From assembly GCA_017622155.1 (NCBI GenBank), contig JAGARS010000032.1, positions 1 to 10,709 on the forward strand: a stretch of DNA of 10,709 nt, read 5' to 3'. Origin of the DNA: Peptococcaceae bacterium (GTDB taxonomy: Bacteria; Bacillota; Peptococcia; Peptococcales; Peptococcaceae). Shown here piece by piece: positions 1 to 6,514 of the stretch. Below the pieces are notes generated by a model. It saw only the letters and a program-made list of their open reading frames with translations, had not been told where the DNA came from and searched no databases. Both the position numbers and the translations under genes were made by a program. Numbering within the stretch: the first letter of the stretch is position 1; the number at the start of each line of letters is the position of its first letter.

Positions 1-231
1 AATATATTCCAGCAGTTTTGCCTCATATTCAGATTTATCAGCAAATGCTTTTGGATTTACATGATAGGCAGGAATCCCTGCTTTTCTCGCATGTTCCAAA
101 GCCATTGCGCCTTCTTTGTCGCTCAATACCACTGCGATTTCACCATCAATGGCACCATCTGTAATTGCCTGCATAATTGCAAGCAGATTGCTTCCGCGCC
201 CGGAAGCCAGTACAGCAATACGAATTCCCAT
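1..231 (-). CDS. purN: Phosphoribosylglycinamide formyltransferase PurN (N-terminal 77 residues; 3' end outside window)
   Basis: PurN transfers a formyl group from 10-formyl-tetrahydrofolate to glycinamide ribonucleotide in the third step of cytosolic de novo purine synthesis. The visible N-terminus reads MGIRIAVLASGRGSNLLAI, which carries the beta-strand plus SGRGSN phosphate-binding loop typical of the family. It is followed by an AITDGAIDGEI stretch, a VVLSDKEGAMALEHA segment and GIPAYHVNPKAF, all as expected for the GART fold. The catalytic Asn-His-Asp residues lie further on and are not in the window. The ATG at 231 is preceded by a strong GAGGGGG ribosome binding site. It starts 34 bases after the purM stop, so it is the third gene of a purE-purM-purN transcription unit. 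The frame is open to the window edge, so truncation is by the window and not by mutation. Confidence 0.95.
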   Translation of the reverse strand, partial: MGIRIAVLASGRGSNLLAIMQAITDGAIDGEIAVVLSDKEGAMALEHARKAGIPAYHVNPKAFADKSEYEAKLLEYI

Positions 232-265
232 GTTTTTCCCCCTCAATCTATGCCAGATTCAGCAA

Positions 266-1321
266 TTACAGCTCACAAGTCTGGTCAATAACTACTTTCT
301 TTTCGCCTTCTACAATTGCACCAATCTGATATACAGGCTGGTCAATAGCAGCACATGCAGCTTTTACTTTTTCAGCATTTTCTGCATCACAAATCATAAC
401 AAAACCGATACCCATGTTGAATGTGCGGAACATTTCGCGTTTTTCTACATTGCCTTTTTCCTGAATCAGCTGGAAGATTGGCAGAATCGGCCATGTGGTG
501 CTGTCAATCTGTACCTGACAGTTTTCAGGCAATACACGCGGAATATTTTCTAACAGACCGCCGCCTGTAATATGTGCCATCCCTTTGATTTCTGCTTTTT
601 CAATCAGATCCAGAATTGTTTTTACATAAATCTTGGTCGGTGTCAGAATTACATCGCCCAGTTTTGCACCGCCTAATGCTTCGATTTCATCACCCATTTT
701 GAGTCCGGCATGTTCTAAAAGCACTTTACGAGCCAGAGAGAACCCATTGCTGTGAACCCCTGTAGATGGCAAACCTAACAGTACATCTCCGGCACAGATT
801 TTGCTGCCGTCAATGATTTTCTTTTTATCAACAATACCAACTGTAAAACCGGCAACATCGTATTCCCCTACCGGATAGAAACCAGGCATTTCAGCAGTTT
901 CACCGCCGATTAATGCGCAGCCTGCCTGACGGCAGCCTTCTGCAATACCGGATACAATTTCCGCCACCTGTTCAGGTTCACATTTACCTACTGCCAAGTA
1001 ATCCAGGAAAAATAATGGCTCAGCACCGTTTACCAGTACATCGTTTACACACATTGCCACTGCATCAATCCCGATGGTATTATGTTTATTCATTTCAAAC
1101 GCAATTTTCAGTTTGGTACCAACACCATCAGTGCCGGAAATTAAAATAGGTTCTTCGTATTTGTCTTTGTTCAGTGCAAATAAACCGCCGAAGCCGCCTA
1201 AATCGGTTACCACTTCACTTCTGAATGTAGATTTTACCAGTGGTTTCATCAGTTCTACCGCCTGATTGCCGGCTGTGATATCTACCCCGGCACCACTATA
1301 AGTTAAACTCTGCTCTGCCAT
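266..1321 (-). CDS. purM: Phosphoribosylformylglycinamidine cyclo-ligase (AIR synthetase) PurM
   Basis: PurM closes the imidazole ring of formylglycinamidine ribonucleotide using ATP, giving aminoimidazole ribonucleotide (AIR). The 351-residue protein has the usual length. Family landmarks are visible: GTDGVGTK at about 63-70, DAVAMCVND at about 86-94, GGETAEMPG at 139-147, [10 protein letters not shown] at 186-195, HITGGG at 250-255 and FNMGIG at 301-306. These cover the N-terminal ATP-binding half and the C-terminal half of the PurM/SelD/ThiL fold. The frame is open 11 codons further upstream, but the ATG at 1321 has a well-placed AAAGGAGAG site nine bases before it, so I chose it. It lies 67 bases after purE and 34 before purN, all on the same strand. 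A small hairpin sits in the purE-purM gap. Confidence 0.97.
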   Translation of the reverse strand: MAEQSLTYSGAGVDITAGNQAVELMKPLVKSTFRSEVVTDLGGFGGLFALNKDKYEEPILISGTDGVGTKLKIAFEMNKHNTIGIDAVAMCVNDVLVNGAEPLFFLDYLAVGKCEPEQVAEIVSGIAEGCRQAGCALIGGETAEMPGFYPVGEYDVAGFTVGIVDKKKIIDGSKICAGDVLLGLPSTGVHSNGFSLARKVLLEHAGLKMGDEIEALGGAKLGDVILTPTKIYVKTILDLIEKAEIKGMAHITGGGLLENIPRVLPENCQVQIDSTTWPILPIFQLIQEKGNVEKREMFRTFNMGIGFVMICDAENAEKVKAACAAIDQPVYQIGAIVEGEKKVVIDQTCEL

Positions 1322-1344
1322 GATTGTATTCTCTCCTTTTATGA

Positions 1345-1360
1345 AACGGCTCAAGCCGTT
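1345..1360 (-). other. Small hairpin in the purE-purM gap
   Basis: On the minus strand AACGGC-TTGA-GCCGTT forms a perfect 6-bp stem with a four-base loop (seven complementary pairs if the loop is allowed to shrink to two). It lies between the purE stop and the purM ribosome binding site. No T-run follows on the minus strand, so it is not a standard intrinsic terminator. It could act as an mRNA processing or stability element; that is inference from position only. Confidence 0.45.
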
Positions 1361-1388
1361 ATAATAAACATTTTATCATCAGATGCGA

Positions 1389-1889
1389 TTACTCAATAAC
1401 CGCTTCCTGTACACGCTGGTTTTTAACTTCAACTTCCTGCGCCATCTTTTCCTTATAAGCCTTCAGCTGTTTACGCAGTTCCGGATCTTTTACAGATAAA
1501 ATCTGTGCAGCCAGAATGCCGGCATTTTTAGCACCATTGATAGCAACAGTTGCTACCGGAATACCGGAAGGCATCTGCACCATTGCGTACAACGCATCCA
1601 GACCATTCAATGCAGTTGCATTGATTGGCACACCGATTACAGGCAAAGGAGTCACCGCTGCCAATACACCGCCTAAATGCGCAGCCGCGCCGGCACCTGC
1701 AATAATCACTTCAATACCGCGTTCTTCCGCAGTTTCCGCATACTGCAATGCTTTGTAAGGCGTACGATGTGCAGAAGCTACTACCAATTCACTTTCTACA
1801 CCAAAATCACGCAGCACTTTCACCGCATCCTGCATAATTTTTAAATCGGAATCGCTGCCCATCACGATTCCTACTTTTGGATTTCCCAT
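1389..1889 (-). CDS. purE: Class I PurE, 5-(carboxyamino)imidazole ribonucleotide mutase
   Basis: PurE produces 4-carboxy-5-aminoimidazole ribonucleotide from N5-CAIR (with PurK) in class I enzymes. The 166-residue protein is full length. Class I landmarks are the phosphate loop GSDSDL at 11-16, SAHRTP at 39-44 containing the catalytic histidine, AGAAAHLGG at 66-74 and MVQMPSGIPVATVAI at 103-117. The AHLGG form replaces the AHLPG of the Escherichia coli enzyme. The C-terminal helix from about 135 is lysine/glutamate-rich and slightly extended. The ATG at 1889 has an AGGAGGGG site. It lies 49 bases after the stop of the upstream cell-wall enzyme gene, with no terminator between them that I can see, so some transcription may enter from there. 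Genes for PurK, PurC and PurF are not adjacent in this window. Confidence 0.95.
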   Translation of the reverse strand: MGNPKVGIVMGSDSDLKIMQDAVKVLRDFGVESELVVASAHRTPYKALQYAETAEERGIEVIIAGAGAAAHLGGVLAAVTPLPVIGVPINATALNGLDALYAMVQMPSGIPVATVAINGAKNAGILAAQILSVKDPELRKQLKAYKEKMAQEVEVKNQRVQEAVIE

Positions 1890-1938
1890 AATACCCCTCC
1901 TGTTATATTCAGAATCACTATATATTTTTATAAACTGT

Positions 1939-3231
1939 TTAATGCATCATGATTTCTTCCAAATCATCTATCGCTATACCGTTTACATCTAATGCATCCA
2001 TCCAATAATCAGAAATGATACTTTCACCATATCCATTTCCCGGTACGGCCCATCGTCCATTCAAGCCTGTCCACAAAGGTGCAATTCCCCGGTTAATATA
2101 CTTGAAACGAGGATCCACCAGTTCGCATCCATCTGGTAACTCATCGACAGCAGCATACGCATACAAATGCTGAATATGAGCTTCTACACCGTCGGCAACC
2201 GTGCCAAACGTAATACCATGTACACCTGGCAAATATACTGCACGTTCCGGATTAACACCGTTTTGCAGTTCATCACCATCATTGACTACACCGGTAGCAC
2301 CCAGTCCGCAGAAATTATTCTGGTCCCGCTGCACAATACCGTAAAACTGGAAAAATCCCGTTTCTTTCACTGCCTGTGCAAACGCTAAATCTCCGCGAAT
2401 ATTGTACTTTTTCCCGATTTCAATATATAATTCAGCAATATTTTCCGGATAACCGATAAACACGCGATCCGGATAACGCTTTGCCATCATATTCTGCACA
2501 TAGTCCGTTTTGCTGTATAAATAAGCTTCCAGCTGTTCTGCAGTCGCCACACTTTCTCCTTGAATACTGATACTGTAATACCACGGCACTGTATCTGTGA
2601 GCTCGTCATGATTGCTTTTATCTGTATCAGATGAATTGGTATTTGCAGCAGTTATACTATCTGCGCGATTGCTATCCGTACCCTGGTTACGGTCTGTTAC
2701 ATCTGCCACTTGATTATCCCGATTATCAGAGGGTTCCGATACAGCCTTCGGTATTTCCGTCACCAGAACAACACCATCCTGCCATGCCACATCACAATTC
2801 AATTTTGCAGCAACAACGCTCAGCGGAACCATCGCACGTCCTTTTTCATGCAAAAACGGAACCCCATACGTTGGCGCAATTTCTAATACTTCACCATCAA
2901 TTAATATTTGAATCGTTGTGTCTTCAGCCACAGATGGAAATGCATCTTCGGCATAAAAAGGCGTGCTTTCATCAGTAAAAATACATACCTTGCGACTTTG
3001 TTTAAGCCATTGCACCCGATAATCTAATGCAGCACCCAAAAAGCTTATCGGCACATACGTGCGCCCCTCTATCAGCTGTGCGCTTACTTGTTTATCAGAA
3101 GCTACATAAAGGGTATCATTGATAATCAGTTGTAAGTCTGTTGTTTCGGCTGCATACACCGGCATTACCATACTCCCTGTAAAAGTACACAAAGCAAGCA
3201 CCGCTGTAATGAGCCTTTTTTTGTTTCGCAC
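1939..3231 (-). CDS. Secreted glucosaminidase-like cell-wall hydrolase with two copper-amine-oxidase-N-type repeats
   Basis: This is probably an exported peptidoglycan hydrolase cleaving the glycan strand. The 430-residue protein begins with a signal peptide: basic RNKKR, a hydrophobic stretch about 7-25, and a likely VYA-AE cleavage near 27-28. Two repeats of the Cu_amine_oxidN1 type follow, at roughly 34-88 and 105-160, with the recurring pattern I-D/N-G...R-x-x-VP-x-S-x-x-A-x-L. These are thought to be wall- or surface-associated modules, not copper enzymes. A low-complexity Ser/Thr/Asn/Asp linker spans about 163-213. The C-terminal half resembles the mannosyl-glycoprotein endo-N-acetylglucosaminidase (GH73-like) domain, with YNIRGDLAFAQAVKETGFF placing the candidate catalytic Glu at 290, then NNFCGLGATG. 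I chose the GTG at 3231: a GAGGTGA ribosome binding site lies seven bases before it. An in-frame TTG at 3246 would give five more residues but overlaps that site. The exact bond cleaved is not established from sequence. Confidence 0.85.
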   Translation of the reverse strand: MRNKKRLITAVLALCTFTGSMVMPVYAAETTDLQLIINDTLYVASDKQVSAQLIEGRTYVPISFLGAALDYRVQWLKQSRKVCIFTDESTPFYAEDAFPSVAEDTTIQILIDGEVLEIAPTYGVPFLHEKGRAMVPLSVVAAKLNCDVAWQDGVVLVTEIPKAVSEPSDNRDNQVADVTDRNQGTDSNRADSITAANTNSSDTDKSNHDELTDTVPWYYSISIQGESVATAEQLEAYLYSKTDYVQNMMAKRYPDRVFIGYPENIAELYIEIGKKYNIRGDLAFAQAVKETGFFQFYGIVQRDQNNFCGLGATGVVNDGDELQNGVNPERAVYLPGVHGITFGTVADGVEAHIQHLYAYAAVDELPDGCELVDPRFKYINRGIAPLWTGLNGRWAVPGNGYGESIISDYWMDALDVNGIAIDDLEEIMMH

Positions 3232-3311
3232 AAAGTCACCTCTCAATCTCCCTTATCCATTCATGCATACCCTAAAAAAGGCCACACGAAAATAGGGAAT
3301 AATTATTTTTT

Positions 3312-3340
3312 ATTGTATCACAGATTCCTGCTTTTGTCTG
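3312..3340 (-). promoter_or_regulatory. Candidate sigma-A promoter of the glucosaminidase-like gene
   Basis: On the minus strand CAGACA (3340-3335) and TACAAT (3317-3312) are separated by 17 bases. A TG one base before the -10 makes it an extended -10 promoter. The predicted leader to the GTG at 3231 is about 75 bases and contains CCCTA/TAGGG arms flanking a GGCC-containing loop. This is the only good promoter-like match I see on this strand between the two divergent genes. Confidence 0.6.
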
Positions 3341-3388
3341 CTATTTTTCATCATGAATTTATTATTTTTTTCTGAATATAGTACGATA

Positions 3389-3412
3389 TTTGTTTTTTTC
3401 TCTGAAAACAAA
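3389..3412. repeat. AT-rich inverted repeat in the divergent intergenic region
   Basis: TTTGTTTT and AAAACAAA form a perfect 8-bp inverted repeat around an eight-base spacer. There is only one G-C pair per arm and no terminator context, so it is more likely curved or operator-like DNA than a transcription stop. The whole 288-base gap (3247-3534) is strongly AT-rich and otherwise holds only the two divergent promoters and the palindrome beside the ppiB promoter. Confidence 0.35.
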
Positions 3413-3444
3413 CTAAATACCATAATTTTTTCACCAATGAAAAA

Positions 3445-3461
3445 AGAATTTGTAAAATTCT
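3445..3461. promoter_or_regulatory. Palindrome just upstream of the cyclophilin promoter, possible operator
   Basis: AGAATTT-GTA-AAATTCT is a perfect 7-bp inverted repeat with a three-base centre. It ends at the upstream edge of the likely -35 region of the cyclophilin promoter. Its size and place suit a dimeric repressor or activator site. It does not clearly match the PerR, Fur or LexA boxes that I know, so no regulator is named. Confidence 0.35.
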
Positions 3462-3463
3462 AT

Positions 3464-3492
3464 GGTACATTCCGCCCCTGTTATGTTATAAT
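3464..3492 (+). promoter_or_regulatory. Extended -10 promoter of the cyclophilin gene
   Basis: A consensus TATAAT lies at 3487-3492, with TG at 3484-3485 giving the extended TGnTATAAT form. The best -35 at 17-base spacing is GGTACA (3464-3469), which matches only half of TTGACA, as is common for extended -10 promoters. The start codon follows 42 bases after the -10. Confidence 0.75.
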
Positions 3493-3534
3493 AGTTCGCA
3501 GCAAAAACAATTTTAATTTACGGAGGTATTTATC

Positions 3535-4056
3535 ATGGCACAGAATCCAATCGTAACCATGACTATGAACAGCGGCAACACTGTAAAAATTGAATTATAT
3601 CCAGATGTTGCACCAAACACTGTTAACAACTTTATTTATCTGGTAAACAAAGGCTTTTACAACAATCTGACTTTCCATCGTGTAATCTACGGATTCATGA
3701 TTCAGGGCGGTTGTCCAAACGGCAACGGTATGGGCGGCCCTGGCTACAGCATCAGAGGTGAATTTAATCAGAACCGTTTCCAGAACGATTTAAAACACGA
3801 ACCGGGTGTGATTTCCATGGCTCGTTCCATGCATCCGGACTCTGCAGGCAGTCAGTTCTTCATCATGCACAAAAATGCTCCACATTTAGATGGTGCTTAT
3901 GCGGCATTCGGCAAAGTAATCGAAGGCATGGACGAAGTTAACCGTATTGCTGAAGTAGCTACAGGCTATGGCGACAAACCAAAATCTCCTGAAATCATCA
4001 AAGAAATGACCGTTGAAACTTTTGGTGTAGATTACCCACAGCCAAAAATCGTTTAA
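3535..4056 (+). CDS. ppiB: Cyclophilin-type peptidyl-prolyl cis-trans isomerase
   Basis: This cytosolic enzyme catalyses cis-trans isomerisation of X-Pro peptide bonds and assists protein folding. The 173-residue protein is a single cyclophilin domain with no signal peptide. Active-site landmarks are FHRV at 47-50 (catalytic Arg49), FMIQGG at 54-59 (Phe54, Gln57), SAGSQFFI at 103-110 (Gln107, Phe109) and AYAAFGKV at 121-128. The tryptophan that binds cyclosporin in human cyclophilin A is His117 here, and the following active-site histidine is Tyr122; such changes are common in bacterial forms and predict weak cyclosporin binding. The ATG at 3535 has the site CGGAGG nine bases before it. The gene has its own promoter and terminator and so appears monocistronic. 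The symbol is given by family resemblance. Confidence 0.95.
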   Translation: MAQNPIVTMTMNSGNTVKIELYPDVAPNTVNNFIYLVNKGFYNNLTFHRVIYGFMIQGGCPNGNGMGGPGYSIRGEFNQNRFQNDLKHEPGVISMARSMHPDSAGSQFFIMHKNAPHLDGAYAAFGKVIEGMDEVNRIAEVATGYGDKPKSPEIIKEMTVETFGVDYPQPKIV

Positions 4057-4073
4057 TTTCTGATTTCTTTTAC

Positions 4074-4110
4074 AGGCTGCTGCATGATTGGTTTCATGTA
4101 GCAGCTTTTT
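4074..4110 (+). terminator. Intrinsic terminator of the cyclophilin gene
   Basis: GCTGCTGCATGA (4076-4087) pairs with TCATGTAGCAGC (4094-4105) as a 12-bp stem with a single G-U pair and a six-base loop. It is followed directly by TTTTT (4106-4110) and lies 18 bases after the stop codon. The stem can extend by one or two weak pairs at its base. Confidence 0.9.
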
Positions 4111-4217
4111 GATGTCAAGACAAACCGCTTCCAGAAATTTTGCATAGATTCTCCCTTGTCTATCATGCTATGCTTACTGTATGTAATATTGCATTCGGTA
4201 CACAAAGGAGAATGATT

Positions 4218-4403
4218 ATGCAAATAAAAGTAATTTACGAAGATGACGCACTGCTGCCTGTAAAAGAATGCCTCTGTCATTTGAACAACCATCAGCTGTT
4301 TTTTGTAGAACAATATATTCAATCGCTAAAAACACAACGCCACGAGACAATCTTTCAGCAATGGCTTTGTGCAATGCAAAAGATTCGAAACACATATTCT
4401 TAA
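4218..4403 (+). CDS. Uncharacterised 61-residue small protein
   Basis: I do not recognise this protein. It begins MQIKVIYEDDALLPVKECL and continues with two stretches that look helical (about 15-42 and 44-58). It contains two cysteines in an ECLCHLNNH segment and a third in QQWLCAMQK; there is no signal peptide or membrane segment. Support for translation is the clean AAAGGAG site at 4204-4210, seven bases before the ATG at 4218; a second in-frame ATG at 4212 is too close to that site. The gene lies between the cyclophilin terminator and the metallo-hydrolase, 59 bases before the latter's start on the same strand, so the two may be cotranscribed. I found no convincing promoter in 4111-4203. 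Without homologues it could still be a chance ORF. Confidence 0.55.
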   Translation: MQIKVIYEDDALLPVKECLCHLNNHQLFFVEQYIQSLKTQRHETIFQQWLCAMQKIRNTYS

Positions 4404-4462
4404 GTCTATCCGTATTTTATACAAACAGGATTCATATTTCATTATTATTTGGAGTGATATTT

Positions 4463-5179
4463 ATGAAAATACAATTTCACGGTCATGCATGTTTTTCTAT
4501 CATCACCGAAGATTACTGGGGCAACTTTCATGAAATCGGCAAACACCTGCTCATTGACCCGTTCCTTACCGGCAACCCAATGGCACAAATCAGCGCCGAT
4601 GAATTAAATCCTGATGTAATTTTAGTAACACACGGCCATCATGACCATATCGGAGATACCGTCAGCATTGCAAAACGCACAGGCTGTCTGGTAATCTGCA
4701 ATCCGGAAATCGAAAGTTATTTAAATCAAAAAGGTGTAACCAATACCCACGGTATGAATATTGGAGGCGGATATCAGTTTGATTTTGGCATTGTGAAAAT
4801 GACCAGTGCTCTGCACAGCTCTGCTCTGGAAGAAAACGGCCAAATGATTTACATGGGCAATCCATGCGGATTTCTAATCAAAGCGGAAGGCTACACCATT
4901 TATCACGCAGGTGATACCGGACTAAGCCATGAAATGACACTGCTTGGCAATGCAAACCGTATCGATGTAGCCCTCTTGCCAATCGGCGGCAACTATACAA
5001 TGGATGTCTCTGATGCAATGCTGGCAGCACGTGCACTCAGAGCCAAACAAATTGTGCCGATGCATTACAACACCTTCCCGGTGATTGCGCAAAACGAAAA
5101 CTTTTACTCCAATCAGCTTCTGAATTTCGGCATTCCATGTACCGTACTTAAGCCTGAAGAAACACTTGAACTTGCATAA
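4463..5179 (+). CDS. UPF0173-family metal-dependent hydrolase (metallo-beta-lactamase fold)
   Basis: This is a cytosolic binuclear-metal hydrolase of the UPF0173/YtkL group, whose physiological substrate is not firmly known. The 238-residue protein begins MKIQFHGHACFSI, as is typical of the group. The metal-binding HxHxDH motif is in THGHHDH at 56-62 (His57, His59, Asp61, His62). Further ligand candidates are His118 in SALHSS, Asp151 in YHAGDTGL and His201 in the family-typical PMHYNTFP near the C-terminus. I chose the ATG at 4463, preceded by TTGGAGTGA at a normal distance; the open frame extends much further upstream but overlaps the small ORF and lacks a ribosome binding site. A strong terminator follows 20 bases after the stop. 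Confidence 0.92.
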   Translation: MKIQFHGHACFSIITEDYWGNFHEIGKHLLIDPFLTGNPMAQISADELNPDVILVTHGHHDHIGDTVSIAKRTGCLVICNPEIESYLNQKGVTNTHGMNIGGGYQFDFGIVKMTSALHSSALEENGQMIYMGNPCGFLIKAEGYTIYHAGDTGLSHEMTLLGNANRIDVALLPIGGNYTMDVSDAMLAARALRAKQIVPMHYNTFPVIAQNENFYSNQLLNFGIPCTVLKPEETLELA

Positions 5180-5199
5180 CCGATATGTTGCTATACTGC

Positions 5200-5237
5200 A
5201 CAAAAAACCTGCGAAAAAATATTCGCAGGTTTTTTGT
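5200..5237. terminator. Bidirectional intrinsic terminator between convergent genes
   Basis: A perfect 16-bp stem (5200-5215 with 5222-5237) surrounds the loop AAAATA. Its core is CCTGCGAA/TTCGCAGG, flanked by A6 on the left and T6 on the right. Read from either strand the hairpin ends in a U-run, so it can stop both the metallo-hydrolase transcript (plus) and the der-to-ABC operon (minus). Both stop codons lie within 31 bases of it. Confidence 0.95.
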
Positions 5238-5267
5238 ATATTTTGATATTCCTATTGTATTTAACAA

Positions 5268-6038
5268 TTACTTTGCAAAAATAAAGAAACGGTCATTGCG
5301 TTCAAATACATCTACTTCGCTGCCATAGAAATCCTGCAGATTTTCCTGCTGAATCACTTCTTTTAAGTCGCCTTTCGAATGTACTTCACCATCTTTAATC
5401 AGCAGCGCTTTGTTGAAAATCGGCAAAATTTCATCCGTATTATGGGTAACAAAGAAAATACTTTTGTTCTCTTCGGCCAGTTTTTCAATGATTCTGTACA
5501 AGTCTCGTTTCGCGAAAATGTCCAGACCATTGCAAGCCTCATCGAAAATAATAATTTCCGGATTGCTGATGAGCGCTCTGCCGATAATCACTTTTTGTTT
5601 TTCACCCTGAGACAAACTGCTGTAAGTGCGCTCTTTCAAATGCAGAATCCCAAGCTTATCCAGAATCGCTTCCGCCTCCTTGACATCTGCATCACTTACC
5701 TTTTCCCACAAACCAATGCTGGCAAATTTTCCGGACAATACAATTTCTAACGGTGTATCATTCACTGGCAGATTTTGTGACAATGCATTACTAATCCATC
5801 CGATATGTTTGCGCAAATCCGCAATCGGACAACTGCCGAACTGATACCCCAGCACATTGGCACTGCCGCCATACATAGGAAAGATATACCCGTTAATCAT
5901 CTCCAGCAGCGTCGTCTTGCCACAGCCATTTAACCCTAAAATAATCCAATGTTCTCCGGCTTCTACCTGCCAGTCGATATTTTTCAATATCATGTGTCCA
6001 TTTCTACGATAACTGACATTCTGTAAATCGATAATCAA
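5268..6038 (-). CDS. Stand-alone ABC ATPase of the YlmA/ModF type
   Basis: This is a single ATP-binding cassette protein of 256 residues, the last gene of the minus-strand operon. Motifs in order: Walker A GLNGCGKTT at 35-43, Q-loop Gln88 in ALSQNL, signature LSQGEKQ at 142-148, Walker B IIIFDE at 162-167 followed by the D-loop NGLD, and H-loop His199 in VTHNTDE. The GxHWIILGLNGCGKTTLL and GYIFPMYG passages resemble Bacillus YlmA and the ModF halves more than importer ATPases. No membrane subunit is encoded nearby, so a transport role is unproven. The frame opens with GTG at 6047, but that codon overlaps the GAAGGTG ribosome binding site; the TTG at 6038, eight bases after it, is the better start. 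It lies 38 bases after the DUF1232 gene. Confidence 0.88.
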   Translation of the reverse strand: MIIDLQNVSYRRNGHMILKNIDWQVEAGEHWIILGLNGCGKTTLLEMINGYIFPMYGGSANVLGYQFGSCPIADLRKHIGWISNALSQNLPVNDTPLEIVLSGKFASIGLWEKVSDADVKEAEAILDKLGILHLKERTYSSLSQGEKQKVIIGRALISNPEIIIFDEACNGLDIFAKRDLYRIIEKLAEENKSIFFVTHNTDEILPIFNKALLIKDGEVHSKGDLKEVIQQENLQDFYGSEVDVFERNDRFFIFAK

Positions 6039-6076
6039 TCCTGTCACCTTCTATCTGCTCGTTTTTGCTTTGTATT

Positions 6077-6499
6077 TTATTTACTCTTTTTATTTGCTTT
6101 TTTCTGTGCTCTTGCTTCCGCTTTCGCATTCAAATCAATTCCGGTCACTTTATGAATAACTTTGTTGCGCGCCTGCATTTTGGCAAGCTGTTTTTTGCTT
6201 TTTTTCAGCACAACGTCTTTACCATCCCATCCATATTCGTCCAGAATATGTGCCGGCGTATTGCGAATAAACCAGTTTAACATCATCACCACAACGGCCA
6301 GATCATCAAACTGCCCAAACAGAGGAAAATCAAAAATAAAATCATAAGGGAACAACAAATACCCCAACGATACAAATACAAAAATCAGTTTGCTGCTGCG
6401 CGCCACACGCGGATCAATCATAAGATTGCCGGCCAATGGCACAGTTTTTTTCAAACTCCACACAGCTTTTACAGCTTTGTTGATTGGATTGCTGCTCAT
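6077..6499 (-). CDS. DUF1232 (YkvA-like) protein
   Basis: The function of this family is unknown. The 140-residue protein has a hydrophobic segment at about 38-52 leading into the DUF1232 hallmark at about 50-68, where FPYDFI and DFPLFGQFDD are recognisable (aromatic-Pro-x-Asp, then Pro, Gly and an Asp-Asp pair). A second hydrophobic stretch follows at about 67-78. The C-terminal 40 residues are strongly basic (lysine/arginine/alanine-rich, ending NKKSK), which suggests contact with membrane phospholipid or nucleic acid; this is inference. The ATG at 6499 has an excellent AGGAGGGAG site. It starts 15 bases after gpsA and precedes the ABC ATPase gene, so it looks cotranscribed with phospholipid-precursor genes. 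Confidence 0.88.
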   Translation of the reverse strand: MSSNPINKAVKAVWSLKKTVPLAGNLMIDPRVARSSKLIFVFVSLGYLLFPYDFIFDFPLFGQFDDLAVVVMMLNWFIRNTPAHILDEYGWDGKDVVLKKSKKQLAKMQARNKVIHKVTGIDLNAKAEARAQKKANKKSK

Positions 6500-6514
6500 A
6501 GAACTCCCTCCTTG

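Noticed and set aside
3180..3195. Possible lipobox (LALC) in the signal peptide of the glucosaminidase-like protein
   Set aside because: The residue before the cysteine is Leu, not Gly/Ala/Ser, and the cysteine lies inside the hydrophobic core; a VYA-AE type I cleavage site is present instead.
3232..3310. Possible riboswitch (for example c-di-AMP type) in the leader of the cell-wall hydrolase
   Set aside because: The leader is only about 75 bases and lacks the conserved motifs; only a short CCCTA/TAGGG pairing is visible.
3353..3556. Plus-strand open frame entering the cyclophilin gene
   Set aside because: It covers the AT-rich promoter region, lacks a ribosome binding site and overlaps the true cyclophilin start in another frame.
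4111..4203. Promoter for the small ORF (TTGTCT at 4156 with TATGTA at 4180)
   Set aside because: The -10 matches only half the consensus and the spacing is 18; not strong enough to call.
4053..4322. Minus-strand open frame containing a short ORF (MQNFWKRFVL start) with an AAGGGAG site
   Set aside because: It runs through the cyclophilin terminator and ends at the cyclophilin stop codon; the 30-residue product has no recognisable features, and no promoter is seen. Probably chance.
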